64,000 bases of DNA from Tridacna crocea (lineage: Eukaryota; Mollusca; Bivalvia; Cardiida; Cardiidae). A program made the translations under genes and the position numbers. The notes beneath the pieces were generated by a model, which made no database searches, was not told where the DNA came from, and saw nothing but the letters and a program-made list of their open reading frames with translations. Each line of letters begins with the position of its first letter. Position 1 is the first letter of the stretch. Of this stretch, positions 12,501-27,500 are shown piece by piece. The stretch lies in NCBI GenBank assembly GCA_943736015.1, contig OX031071.1, positions 11,566,119 through 11,630,118 of the forward strand, given 5' to 3'.

Positions 12501-15500
12501 CAAAGATACACAGACCTAGGTGAGCGAACCAAGGACATTATTGCTCTCATGTTTCACCTTGTAGAAGAACACTTTTGTCAACATTATGACAAAAGGAACA
12601 CTGCCTCTATCAAATAATGTCTTGTTTTGTTGTAGTATTTTCACATGTATTTGTATATAAACACCTTTATCCATATGAGTTATCAAACTTTACTATTATA
12701 TTTCTTAAGTTTTTTTGCTGTAAATTTGTGTGCTTTGGTGATGATTTCATTTTTGTTTTTCATTTGCACGTATATAGTAGTACAGGTTTCTGTGATAGTT
12801 TTGCTCAATAAAAACTGTCACCAGATTGTAATATGATTGTGTACCTAGAACGCTTTAACCCTTTACCACACAATAATGATTTATGACGATCCTGAGAAAG
12901 GAGTCCTTTAAATCTTTCCCAAAAGACAAATTTTGGACCCTTCCAAACCGAAAGAGTTTGCAGACTACAATTATAGATTTGAAGAAATTGGCAGAAAGTT
13001 CTCAAAAAGGGTAGAAAACACACTGTGGAAAAAGCAGAAATTGCTCGTTACGAGCAATTTCTCCTTTTCCCACAGTGTTTTCAAAAGACTTTTACTGCAG
13101 ACACGTAAAAACCAGGGCTTGTTTGGGAAAGGGTTAACCTTTTCCCAAACAACAAAATTTTAGACTGGTCCAAATTGAAAGCATGAAAGCACTTGCAGAC
13201 AACAAAATAAATTCAAGTCAAAAATTAAAATTTTTTTCCAGTAGGGTAGAAAATATTGTGGAAAAAGGAGAAAATGTTGGTTACCAGCATTTTCTCCTTT
13301 TCCCACAATGTTTTCAAAAGGCTTCTTTTTCAGGGCCGTAAAAACCAGGGATTGTTTGGTAATGGGTTAAAAACAATGAGGGAGAAGGAGAAAATGCTGG
13401 TAACCATTTGATATTTCTTGGATATGAACAGTGAAATTACCAACTTTTATCCCCTTACTCTTCAAAACATGATATAATCCTCTTCTTGAGAAATGTAAAT
13501 TTTAATTATGATAATGTACACGAGCTTTTGGCGGTACAACCGCCTTCTTCTAGTGTGATCCTGTGATACAATGCCTGCAGTAATGTTCAGTTCAACATTA
13601 CTGCAGGCATTGTATCACAGGATGACACTGGAAGAAGTCGGTTTTACCGCTGAAAACTCGAGTACATTATTATAACTCAAACTCTTCAACTGAAGGTGAA
13701 AATACAGTTGTTCCTTCACACTAGTTAGTTAACTCTTTATCTGAGAAAAAAGCCTATAGAAAACATTGTGGGAAAAGGAGAAAATGCTGGTAACCAGCAT
13801 TTTCTCCTTTTCCTACAATGTTTTCTCTCCCCTTCGGTACAGATTTTAAATTTTTGGTCACTTTTATTTTGACATCTGCAAATGCTTTCAATTTGGACTG
13901 GCCAAAAATTTTGTCATTTGGTAAAGAGTTAAGTAAAATGCACCTGCCTGTCAACAAGATGGGAGGAAATATGTGGTTTACCTTACATTTCTCGCACTTC
14001 ATGCAATATTGTTACTATGCAGAGGGGGTATGCTGGGGGGGGGGGGGGATGTAATGGATTTTGATTAACTTCCCTCCCAGAAAGGGTTACAATAATAGAA
14101 TATTTGGTTTTTTTTGGTGAATGATCGAAATTTATGTCATCGAGTAAACATCAGGTATAATATTTTCACTTGTGCCAGTGCCAGTTATGAAAGTATTACT
14201 GATGATGTTCACTTCATGAAATTTTGAAGTTTCACCATAAAAAATTATCCTAGGTATGTTAACTTGTTACAACATGGCAAACTTTTAGACATTGCTGTCT
14301 ACATTTACATTGTTTGCTGATTACAAAGTGAACAGGACTAAATTACGGTACTAGTATTTGTCATTGAAAGAGTTAGAAAAAAAAAATTAAAAATAAAAAA
14401 GCCAATGCAGATTTATAGTTTACCCTCCTTTCCCATAATGTTTTCTAAAGCTTTAACTCTTTACCAGACAATCCCGGCATTTAACTATCCATGGAGAGAA
14501 GCCTTTTGAAAACATTGTTGGAAAAAGGAGAAAATGCTGGTAACCAGCATTTTCTCCTTTTCCCACAAAGTTTTCTACTGTAAGTGGGACAAATTCCAAC
14601 ATTGGAGCCACCTAAATATTTGTCGTCTGCAAATGCTTTCAATTTGGACCAGTCTAAAATGAAGTCGTTTGGTAAAGAGTAAAGGTTGTCATAACAGTCG
14701 ATTGTTTAGTAAAGACTAAAGAGCACTTCAACTTGGCCAGATATTACGGTAGTTACTGTAGCTCTAGTTCAGCCTGTAATGATACCCCACAAAACGAATG
14801 TTTTCGGGGGTACACTGGAATAAGCCTGTCTGTCCGTCCATCCGTGTATCCGTCTGTGGACAAATAATTGACTGTGTCTGTCAAAGTGCTGGCGGGGGTG
14901 TTAAGACATATTCTGTGACGGCTCTAATTTTGCTTTGGTTAGAGCTTTGCATTCATGTAAATGTGAAAGTGTTTCCAGCACAATAGTTGATATCACTGTG
15001 AGCAACTTCACATACCCACCAAGTTTTCACACATGCAAGAATAATAACATGATTATTCATTGCTGAGGTAATATAGCTGCTCGATGCTATCCTAGAGCAG
15101 TTTCTAACTAAATCTCTCCATTTAACCTTTGCCAAACTATCCCTGTTTTTAGGCCAGGGAATCCCTCTCAAGGGATTCCCTTGCCTATAGCGATTGTAAG
15201 CTGCCTTTTCAGACAAAAACGTTGGACGGTGTGTCCACTCTATGTCGCTGAGTCCGCCAAAACAACTAGTTTCCCAAGTATATACAGAGATTGCTTATCA
15301 CACGGTGTGAATGTTTTCCTTTCCTCAAAGGTTTCATCTGCAAAATGCCATGGACCCTTTAATAACTGACGAGTGTATGTTTTTATTCCGTTTTTGTCAT
15401 TAACACTGACCTAGTAAAGGCGTAACCTAATGAACTTCGCTTTATCCGGCAGTTGTGTATTCCTACGCGCTATATACGGTTAATATCTATAACGCTCTCT

Positions 15501-18500
15501 CTTCACCAGCCGATATAGCTCAGTAGGTAGAGCGTAGGACTTGTGAACACAATGTCCTACAGGTTGTGGGTTCGAATCCCCGGCTGGCCAACTAAAATTA
15601 CTAATAGTCTTTCAGATGAGACATTAAACCGAGGTGTGACGTTGTTATACACCGAGCACGCTAAAGAACCGGGCAAAGCTCTCAGTAGTTTCGACCTGTA
15701 TCCTTGCACTATCCCCCGTAACAACTAACCATCTTCTAGGGGAGTCGCTCAGATGGACAACCGGCAGCGACAATAAATAAATGCAAATAACCAACGCTCT
15801 CTCTTGCACACTGGATCATTCACATTCATGTATGGTGAGAGTAACGAAAGCCAACTCTGCCTGGAATTTGTCTAAAGGTTGTGTTGACATTTGAACATAT
15901 TTGTCACAAAACGCGTCTCCGCTAAAATGCTATTGTGAATAAAGCAAACTACATATAGAATATTGGCCCGTGTTTTTATGTTTATTACTACTTCTTATGT
16001 ATATCGACTAAATCTAGGGTACTTCAGCGGAATTCTGGAGAAATCGGCCCCTGGAGAAATCGTCGCCAAACTGCTTGGCCCCTGTTATGTTTATCACTCC
16101 GGAGAAATTGTCCCTCTAGAGACGATTTCTTTGGAGAAATCGTCCCCAAATAAAATTTTAGAAAAATCGACCCCAACATCAAATTTCATCCATATCGTTA
16201 ATCAAGTTGTATATAAAAATATTTTTGAAAGTTTGTTGTCTTTGGTATGTACATGTTCATTATGTGTATTAGTTACCTTTATCCAAGAGTTATTTGGTAG
16301 TTTTGTCATTGTTTATACTGCATATTTCACACTGATAGGATGCATTTCACACCTTTTACACCTGTCACAAATAGATTACACCTGTGTGATTCTTAAAAGA
16401 ATGTCTATGATTGACTTTAATTTGAAACCAAATACATGCTTATATTTTTTTTCTGTAGTCGTTCGCTTGTCATTTAATGTATTTTTTTTTATCTCTCTCT
16501 CTCTACTAGTGTCATATGACATACCTGTGACCAATACCATTTAGCAGGGGCATCATTGTCTCTGACACACCTATTTCTAGTGTTCACTAGGGCTTGTATG
16601 CATCCGAATATTTCCAGTCCATGACCTCTACAATTGTGGATGGATTTCAAAATAATTTGGCACAACTGACCTCCATCACGAATAGATGTGCCGTTTGAAA
16701 TATCTGTTCAAGTAGGTTCAAGATCAAGGCCACACTGAAGGAAAAGTTTTCGTCCGAATCATGACTCCTACATTCATGGATAGATTCCGATATAAATTAT
16801 AGCATAATGCATTGTTCTCCATCATGAGTAGAAGTTCCCTTTGAAACATTTATTCAGGTCCAGGGTCTAGGTCAAGCTTGAGAGTCAAGTGTTTGCGGGC
16901 TTGACACAAGTTGTCCTTGGACAACGATTATGAATTAAGATTAACGTCTTTTTATATTATATAGATAAAAGTATCGAAGTTCAAGTCACTGTGACTCGTC
17001 CGTAAAATAGGCAAGTAAATAGGTAAACCGAGCCTAATCGTTTCCCCAAAACAATCCAACCTTTTCACAGTATTTTATTGAGAAAATATTTTGGCTAAAA
17101 GAGAATTTGATTGTAATAAGCAATTCCTCCCAATTTCCCCAAAATCTTACTTTTCAGTATACACGAAGAACTACTTTGGATTTTCATCTACAACTTCCAT
17201 CAAATATGACCAGTTCAAAATTTCGTCGACTTGTGGAAAGTAGAGACAACATGACAAACTGCTATATCACTCAAATCTTTATTATTCATTACATTTTACA
17301 CCGATATCTATCTTACATGTATTTTCATTGAAATCAATAAAATAAATATGTTCTTGCGTCATAAATGTAAAAAATAACGTCATTCAGGACTACAAGACAT
17401 CACATGTCTCAGAAAATTTAGATAACCAAAGTTGGTATTGCACCGATTGAATAGTTCAATTTTGACTTGGGATTGTTTACAAGCATGACAAATTACTTAG
17501 TATTCTAGTATTATCAAGCACCCCATAACTGTGAGCACATGCCTAGCTCTGGCTTAATTAGTTTCTGGCTGGTGCTTTCTAGTATCACTTCAAAATTTCC
17601 TGTTAAAACCAAGAATTCCAGGGACTTAGTGGAATCCGCTTGTATCCCTGTCCGTCTACCTGTTTGTATTAAAGATGCCTGTCTACAGCCGGTGAGCAGA
17701 AACACTGTTTAATTTCAAAAAGAAAAATAGAATGGTACAGAAATCTGTCCTTTGTGTACACAAGGATAAATTACTGACATATATCGTGTAAATGAAAAAA
17801 GAAACACTGGGGTTTGTGTGAAAAACCTATAATTAGCCAGACGAAAACTGGCTGACGATCGAAGCTGTAAACAATGGCGGTGACTCACGGAAATTTATCG
17901 TTGGTTTCCGCCTAGAATCGGATACGGTGTAACTTACATATAGGCCTCGATCTCCGTCTAAAAATAGAGGCTGCAACAGAGAAGCATCCATTTTCCTTTA
18001 TTTACCGCATCAAGGCCAAGGTCAAATATAGTCGCGTTACAGTATGCATGATCATCATACGAATCTACCCAAGTGTATAACGGATATCGAAAATCTTTGA
18101 TTCAAAATTCGGAAACGACCAGTCTGTTTACGTTGAAGGCGGCAAGTACGCGAAATGCATTTTCTATCAGGCGTAATCTAAGCAACCTTGCAACCGTCAG
18201 GCGCAATATTTGGCATAGATATATAAGAATGACTATATTTTGATGAAATAGAAACAAAATGAGTTAAAACTGGCTTAAAATGAGTATTATTGCCTCTTTA
18301 ATTAAAATTGACCTCTTGTGTTGTTTCGTATCCTCAATTTCCTGGCCTTCAGTACTATCAGTACTTTGATTTTAGCTTTAACTCTTTACCACACAGCAAA
18401 ATTTTAGGCTGGTTCAAATTGAAAGCATTTGCAGATGACATAAAAAAGGTGAATGAAAAATTGAAATTTGTTCTGGGAAGGGTAAAAAACACTGTGGGAA

Positions 18501-21500
18501 AAAAGGCTTCTTCCTCAGAGGCATCAGAAGTAGGGATTGTGTGGTAATGGGATTATGTAGAGAATGCTTGGTATATTTGAATACAAATAATTTTAATGTT
18601 TTGCTTATTGGCAAAGAAAACTTGAATTTACCATTTTCAAACAATCATAGTATTTCATTTTCATGACCCTGAGAAGAAGGCTTTTGAAACACTGTGATGA
18701 AAAACTGATAATCTTGACTCCTCTGTAAAAGAACTTATAAATTGATAAATTGGTTCACATTATTTATTTGGTTATTTTTTTCACAGTGAAGAAGTCTAAT
18801 AATTTGTCATTTGTAAAAAGTTATTGCGTATTTGATGCAAATTTATTTAATAAGTTGTCTTCAATCCTTTCCCAAACGTCAAATTTTATAGACTCTTTCT
18901 ATTTGAAAACATCTGTAGAAAATATATTCAAAACTGTGCAATCAAACTTCAGCCCTTTGATAGGGTAGAAAACATTGTGGGAAAAGGAGAAAATGCTGGT
19001 TACCAGCATTTTCTCCTTTTCCCTCAATGTTTTCAAAAGCCTTCATTCCCAGGGTCGTAAAAACAAGGGATTGTTTAGTAAAGGGTTAAAGCGTAGCATT
19101 AGTTATATGTATATACACTGTAGTGTGATATTCATTGGGTTGTACAGTACATGTATAGCATTTAGTTTTTTGTTTAATTTTTGTTTTGCTTATGTTTCAC
19201 TGCATGGTTTATTTTGTTTTACTTGCTTGTGTAGGTATCCTATATTGTGGGTGCACCGTCCCCTGCCCCTGTGGATTGTTCAAGTTGTATTAGCTGTTGT
19301 TACTTTCTCTAAAACCCTCCTGACTATTTATATAGCAAAGGTAGGTATGCATTTGTTCAAAGAGCCTTTCAGAATGAAAAAATGCATCTTATTCTTTTAC
19401 CACAATGCTTTTCCTGATTTAGCAGTCAAGTAGGCTGTTTGAGAAAAAAAGGCATTTTCGTGACTCCTTGTGTAATGGTTTAAACAGTTCTTCACACAAA
19501 CCCAAGTTTTAACAACCGGAAGGTGAATTTGTTACTTTCAAGCTTGTAGACAACAAACCAACCCAGAGTAACGAGCCCAAGATCTGTACAAATCAAACAT
19601 TAACTCATTACCAAAGGGAAATACATTAGGCTTGTCCAAATCAAAAGCATTTGCAGACGACAAAATAAAAGTGACTGAAAATTTGAAATTTGTTTTTTGT
19701 GAAGAGTAGAAAACATTGTGGGAAAGAGAGAAACTGCTGTTTAACAGCATTTTCTCCTTTTCCCATAATGTTTTCTAAAGGCTTCTTTCACAGGGTCGTC
19801 AAAAGTAGGGATTGTGTTGTAATGGGTTAATAGGCAAATTTGATCAGAAAGCACTTTTTGATCTGCTGAATCAAATTGTTTAGCAATTATATGAGTTATA
19901 TTACTTTATTACTTTCTAAATCTAGAATAAAATTGAAAATAAAAGAAGTGATAGAATAAGAGTTGGTATCTTTAAAGTACAATCTTTGTTAGTGATATGA
20001 AACATATCTTTGTATATGGGTATTTAACCCTTTCCCAAATAGCAAATTTTGGACTCTCCCAAACTGAAAGAGTTTGCAGACAACAATTGTAGATTTTGAG
20101 AAAATGGCAGAAAGTTCTCAAAAAGGGTAGAAAACACTGTGGGAAAAGGAGAAATTGCTTGTTACGAGCAATTTCTCCTTTTCCCACAGTGTTTTCAAAA
20201 GACTTGTACTGCAGACAAGTAAAAACCAGGGCTTGTTTGGGAAAGGGTAAACCCTTTCCCAAACAATCTCTGGATTTCAGGACCCAGAGAAAAAGCATTT
20301 GGAAAACATTGTTGAAAAAGGAGAAAATGCTGGTAACGAGTATTTTCTCCTTTTCCCACAATGTTTTCTACCCTTGCTAAACCAAGCTTCAATTTTTGAG
20401 TCCCATTTATTATCTTGTCTGCAAGTGCTCTCAATTTGGACCAGTCTAGAATTTTGTTGTTTGGTAAAGAGTTGAATATCATTGTTATGTGGGGGCCATT
20501 ATTTGTATTTTCACATTCATTATTATAAATGTCCATGACTCACACATAACCAATTGATGTCGCCTTTACCACAAAATCTCAAGTTTTAACGACCTTGAAG
20601 TGAGGATGCTTGTGAAAAAAGAGTAGGCAAAGGAGAAGATGCTCCCAACTAGCATTTTCTCCTTTTCTTACTTTTTTTCTATCCAGGTCCTGTAAAAGAA
20701 CTTGGTTTATTTATATCACTTTCAACTTTATTGTCTCTAGAAGTGTCCAGTTTGAAAGAGTTTACCATTTGCTGTTTGGTAAAGAATTAACTCACTACCA
20801 AACGACAAAATTTTAGGCTTGTCCAAATTGAAGGCATTTGCGGATGACCAGATAAAGTTGACTGAAAATTTAAAATTTGTTTCGTGAAGGGTAGAAATCA
20901 TTGTAAGAAAAGGAGAAAATGCTGGTTACTAGCATTTTCTCCTTTTCCAAGAATGTTTTCTACAGGCTTCTTTCTCAGGGTTGTCAAAAGTAGGAAATGT
21001 ATGGTAATGATTTAAGGAAAAAAAAAAGAATTGGTATATACATAATAATAATGGTTTATGAATGTGTTCCCAGATGAATGTTGTTCTTATTTACAGGGTA
21101 ACAGATGTGAAAAATTTATTCAGGGCAGTTTTGTACTGGAAGTATGCTCGTCCTTACCCCTGATAATTACCGTAAGTGTTGCTCTTGTTTTGTATTCTCC
21201 AACGTCTTTGTTTCAGTGATGGTTATGTGGGAAAGCAACCAGTGGCTTCAGAAGAACATTGTACAAAGTGCGAGTAAAAAAAAATTTCAGCAAAACATGG
21301 ATAAGTGCACTGGCTGCCGCAATATTCATGTAATAAAAATTACAATAAATACCATACAATCAGTCCGTCTATCAACTGACAAGTCAAATTACATGTACCG
21401 GTAATCCTTTATCACATGACTGAAAATTTGAATATGTTTTGTGAAGGGTAGAAAACATTGTGGGAAAAGGAGAAAATGCTGGTTACCAGCATTTTCTCCA

Positions 21501-24500
21501 TTTCCCACAATGTTTTCTAAAGGCTTCTTTTCAGTTTTGTCAAAAGTAGGGATTGTGTGGTAATGGGTTAAAGCAATTTCAGACAACCATTCAGATGTAG
21601 CTCAAAATCAGGATTTTTGCCTTCAACTGGACAGAAAACAGTGTGGTAAAAGGAAAATGTGCTGGTTACCAGCATTTTCCCCATTTCCCACAATGTTTTC
21701 CACTCTGCTTGTAAGAAATTTCAATTTTTGGGTTACGTTTATTTTGTTGTGTGCAAATGCCTTCAATTTAGACAAAGTCTAAAATTTTGTCGTTTGTAAA
21801 AAGTTAAAGCACAAGATTGTTTAATGGAAGAGTTAATATCATTATCAAAATTGAAAAACTTACTGAAAATTACATCTCTCCATGACTGGTTGTAAAACAT
21901 TTTTTTTTTCGGTTATTTCATGATGAAATAGTTCAGTATTTTAATATTTGTAAACAATCAATTTTTTATTGATGTATTTCTGTAGCTGTTTTACCCACCT
22001 GTGTTACAACACATGTTTGCACCGTCATTTTTGACATGTTGGCTTGCAAAGAAAGCTTTGGACAAACTGTTTGTAAGTACTATGTTTGTTTTTATAACAG
22101 TTTCAAAAATACAGTTGCAATAAGCAATTTCTGATTATGCCACAAATGTTTAGCAATGCATTTTTACATATAGCAAATTATAAATTTGACTGGAGCTTCG
22201 ACCCAGAATCCCTTACTCTCCTGATTGATCTATCAGGCCATGCCTGGTCCCATGACAGGTCTAAATCTATTGACCTTTTACCAGACTATCACAAGTTTTA
22301 ACGACCCTGAGGAATGAAGGTTTAGAAAGCATTATGGTAAAAAAAGAGATTGCTGGTAACCACCATTTTCTCCTATTCTCATAACTTTCTCAACCCGTAA
22401 AAAAAAAAAGGGAAAGTAGCTTATGGCAGACATTTTCATGTTTCTTGACATTGTTTTGTACTTTTTTGTGTAACCAATGTCAGTATAAAAGCCACATTAA
22501 ACCCTGTCTTTTCAATCCAAAATTTTTACAATTAGACAAAGAGAACTGTTAAAACATTTTGGGTATGGGAGAAAAGGCCAGGAAGGAGCACTTTCTCCTC
22601 TTCACATCATTTGAGCTACATTTTGTTTTCTCATCTACCAATGTTTATAGACCTGGAAGAGTCTAAAATATAAAATTTTGGTGTTTGTTAAAAAAGTTAA
22701 CTTTTTATCATATGACAAAAATACAAACCTGACTAAATTAGAAGATGTTGAAGATGACGACTTTCAATGTAGCTCTATGATTCAATTCAAAATATTGTCT
22801 ATATTTCAGAATGATTTACACAGAACAAGACAGAGGTTTCAGCTGATCTCTGTCACACTGTCACAACAATGTGTAATACTCACAGCCACCCTGTTTTGTT
22901 TGATCTTCACCACGTAAGTAATTTTATTCAACTCTTTACCAAACGACAAAATTTTGGACTAATCCAAATTCAAAGGATTTGTAGATAACAAAATAAATGT
23001 GAATCAGAAATTGAAATTCGATTTGTGTCTTGAAAGCCAATGCCAATTATAATGGCAGGTAATGAATCTGTATGCAGTTTATTGAAGTATCTTTAACCAT
23101 ACTATAAAAAGTAATTAACCCTTTCTAGAACAAGCCCTGGTTTTTACGTGTCTGCAGTAAAAGTCTTTTGAAAACACTGTGGGAAAAGGAGAAATTGCTC
23201 GTGACGAGCAATTTCTCCTTTTCCCACAGTGTTTTCTACCATTCTTGAGAACTTTCTGCCATTTTCTCCAAATCTAAAATTGTTGTCTGCAAACTCTTTT
23301 GGTTTGCAAGAGTCCAAAATTTTGTCGTTTGGGAAAGGGTTAAGTTTTCCAATATGAATTGTATGGGAGGAATGATTGGGAATTTAGCAGTGTAAACAGT
23401 ATGAATTTTGTTGCTATGAATCTCAGAAATTGTCACAAATCATATCTGCTTCTTCGGAAATCTTCTAAGATATTTTGATAAAACTTCACACATTTGTACA
23501 GCATCATGAGACAAAGTGTAATGCACAAGAACCATAACTCTGGCTCGTAAATTTTTCAGTTATTTCCTCTTATTTATTTTACTTACTCTTTTTACATACA
23601 ATTTCTTGTCCGCTATAGAAATCTGGGAGAAAATGTTATTGACTTTATCATGGATTATTAATCCTGATGACATCAACAAGGGGGAAACATTAAATTTTGG
23701 GTTTGTTTTCTACACTTCCCAAGCCAAATTTCCATTTTTCAGTCACATTAATTTTATCGTCCGTAAATGCTTTCAATTTCGATGGTGTGGTAAAGAGTTT
23801 ACCAAACGACATAATATTGCACCAGTCCATTTTGAAAGCATTTGCAGACTACAAAATAAATTTGATTCAAGAATCTAAATTTGTTTTGGGAATATTAGAA
23901 AACATTGTGGGAAAAGAAGAAAATGCTGATTACCAGCATTTTCTTCTTTTCCCACAATGTTTTCAAAAGCTTTCTTCTTCAGGGTCCTTAAAACGCGGGA
24001 TTGTGTGGTAAAGGGTTAAACTTTGGATTGGGAGGTAAAGGGTTCGGTCTGTGTTTCCGCATCAGGATTTGTTGACTATATTTGCAGGATCTGCGGTGTT
24101 CAGCACATACAGAGAGCCAGCAGCAAACTACAGTTAAACATGTTTCAGTCCATATATTTTGTGATAGTTACGTTCTCTACCGTGGGATATGGTGACATTT
24201 CTCCGGACATCTGGCCAAGTAGAGTCTTCATGTTGTTGATGATTTGTATTGCCTTTGCTTTTATTCCAATGCAGGTTAGTGTAATAAAAAGTCTGTGATT
24301 TTGAACTGGTCCATAATGAATGGCATTTGCAGACAAAAGTTATGGCAGCATTTCCTCCTTTTCTCATAATGTTTTCGAAAGCCTTCTTCCTCACATTAAT
24401 TAACTCTTTACCACATGATAAAATTTTCGGCAGATCCAAATTTGAAACATTTCCAAGGGATATCGTAATTATGACACAAACAATTAGATATGCATGGAAA

Positions 24501-27500
24501 AGATAAGAAAACATTGTGGGAAAAGAAGAAAATGCTGGTTACCAGCATTTTCTTCTTTTCCCACAATGTTTTCAAAGGCTTTATTTCTCAGGGTCAATAA
24601 AACTCAAGATTGTGTGTGAGAGGGTTAAAACACAGGAAAGGTAGAATAAATCTGCTGAAGGATGAGTTTTGATTATTGGGTAGTTTTAACCCATTACCAC
24701 ACAATCCCTAATTTTGACGCCCCTGAGAAAGAAGCCTCTAGAAAACAATGTGGGAAAAGGAGAAAATGCTGGTAACCAGCATTTTCTCCTTTTCCGACAA
24801 TGTTTTCTACCCTTCAAAAAACAAATTTCAAATTTTCACTCACTTTTATTTTGTCCTCTGCAAATGCTTTTGATTCTGGCAAACCTAAAATTTTGTCATT
24901 TGGTAATGAGTTAGAAGACAGGATAGGTAGAGTAAATCTGCTGTAGGATATTTTTTGATATTGGGTAGTTTTAACTCTTTACTACTCGAGAAAATTTTAG
25001 GCTGGTCCAAATTGAAAGCATTTGCAGACGACAAAAAAAGGTGACTGAAAAATAGAAATTTGTTCTGGGAAGGGTAGAAAACACTGTGGTTACCAGCATT
25101 TTCTCCTTTTCCCACAGTGTTTTCAAAAGGCTTCTTTCTCAGGGGCATCAAAAGTTGGGATTGTGTGGTAATGGGTTAAGTTGTGGAAAGTTGTCAGAAA
25201 AGGAGTGTTTGCTTTGAATAGGCAGTTGCTCCTGACTGGAAATGTGTCCATTTGGTCACAGCTACACAAAGCACTGTTTGAAAAGGAGCTATTCCTCTTT
25301 AGAAGTAGAAGTGATTACCCATTTGTGTAAAAAGTTTTCCAAACTGTCACAAACTGTATTTTGTGTTCTATTAAGCTTTTTCTCCTATATGTAACTTGTA
25401 TTTGATGGGTTTGGACATCTAGATAATTAGCCTGTATGAAAATGGGATGTTGTGTAACCCTTTACAAAATTGCAGATTTTGGGACTTGTTCAAATTGAAA
25501 GTGCATGCAGACACAAAATTAGATGTGTCTTGAATGATGTGGTTTGTTATAGAAAGGCAAGAAATCATTCTGGCAAAAGGCGAAAATAACCAGCATTTTC
25601 TCCTTTTAAATACGCCCGTCGAAGACGGGATGTATTATGGGATCACCCGTGGCGTCCGGGCGGGCGGGCGGGCGGCGTCCAGTTCTTTGTCCGCAGCATA
25701 TTTCCAAAACTATACAAGCTAGGGTTATGAAATTTCATGGGTGGATAGATCTCATCAAGGGGGAGTGCAGTGCACAGGAATCATAACTCTTGCTTGCTTA
25801 ATTTTTGAGTTATTGCCCTTTGTTGTTTTTCATACTTGAATTTTTGTCCGGAGCATATCTCCAAAACTATACTAGCTAGGGTTATGAAATTTCATTGGTG
25901 GATAGATCTCATCCAGGGGGAGTGCAGTGCACAGAAATCATAACTCTTGCTCGCTTAATTTTTGAGTTATTGCCCTTTGTTGTTTTTCATACTTGAATTT
26001 TGTCCGGAGCATATCTCCAAAACTATAGTAGCTAGGGTTATGAAATTTCATGGGTGGATAGATCTCATCGAGGGGGAGTGCAGTGCACAAGAATCATAAC
26101 TCTTGCTTGCTTAATTTTTGAGTTATTGCCCATTGTTGTTTTTCATACTTGAATTTTGTCCGGAGCATATCTCCAAAACTATACTAGCTAGGGTTATGAA
26201 ATTTCATGGGTGGATAGATCTCATTCAGGGGGAGTGCAGTGCACAGAAATCATAACTCTTGCTTGCTTAATTTTTGAGTTATTGCCCTTTGTTGTTTTTA
26301 GCTCACCTGAGCACAACGTGCTCAAGGGGAGCTTTTAGGGTCACTGGCTGTCCGTCGTCCGTCGTGCGTCGTCCGTCGTGCGTCGTCAACAATTCTTTAA
26401 ACATCAACTCCTCCTAAACCGCTGGGCCAATTTGGACCAAACTTGGCAGGAATGTTCCTTGGGAGGTCCTCTTTAAAATTTGTTCACAGAATTTGATTCC
26501 GTCAAAAAGTCTGGTTGCCATGGCAACGAAATGGAATTTTTTAGCAAATTCTTTAAAAATCTTCTACTCTGAAACCCCTGGTCGGATTTTGAAATAATTT
26601 CACAGATATGTTCCTTGGGTGACCCTTTTCAAAAATTGTTCGTGAAATTTTGATCCGTCAAAAATTGTGGCTCTGGTGAATGGGGGCTACTTGCACTATA
26701 CAGAAATGAAGGAATTCTTAAAAAATCTTCTCCTCTGAAACCGCTGGTTGGATTTTGAAATAATTTCACAGATATGTTCCTTGGGTGACCCTTTTCAAAA
26801 ATTGTTCGTGAAATTTTGATCCGTCAAAACATGTGGCTCTGGTGAATGGGGGCTACTTGCACTATACAGAAATGAAGGAATTCTTAAAAAATCTTCTTCT
26901 CCGAAACCACTGGTCAGATTTTGAAATAATTTCACAGAGATGTTCCTTGGGTGACCCTTTTCAAAAATTGTTCGCGAAATTTTGATCCGTCAAGAAACAT
27001 GGCTCTGGTGAATGGGGGCTTCTTGCACTATTGGGAAATGAGGAAATTCTTAAAAATTTTTCTTCTCTGAAACCACTGGTCAGATTTTGAAATAATTTCT
27101 CTGGGATATTCCTTGGGTGACCCTTTTCAAAAATTGTTCACAAAATTTTAATCCGTCAAGAAACATGGGTCTGGTGAATGGGGGCTACTTGCACTCTAGG
27201 GAAATGAAGAAATTTTTAAAAATTCTTCTTCTCTGAAATGGCTGGACAGATTTTAAAATGATTTCACAGTGATGATCCTTGGGTGACCCTTTTCAAAAAC
27301 TGTTCACAAAATTTTGATCCATGAAGAAACATGGCTCTGGTGAATGGGGGCTACTTGCACTATATGGAAATGAAGAAATTCTTGAAAATTCTTTTTCTCT
27401 GAAACCCCTAGTCAGATTTTAAAATAATTTGACAGAGATGTTCCTTGGGTGATCCTTGCTCTTGTGAATGGGAGCTACTTGCACTATATGGACATGATGA

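Noticed and set aside
15509-15590. tRNA gene
   Set aside because: Good A and B boxes, but it is followed by a SINE body and enclosed by a 13-bp target duplication, so it is a SINE head.
15963-16544. 193-codon open frame, the longest in the window
   Set aside because: AT-rich, composed partly of repeated GGAGAAATCG phrases and Leu/Phe/Ser-rich low-complexity sequence; no family resemblance and no splice context linking it to the channel gene.
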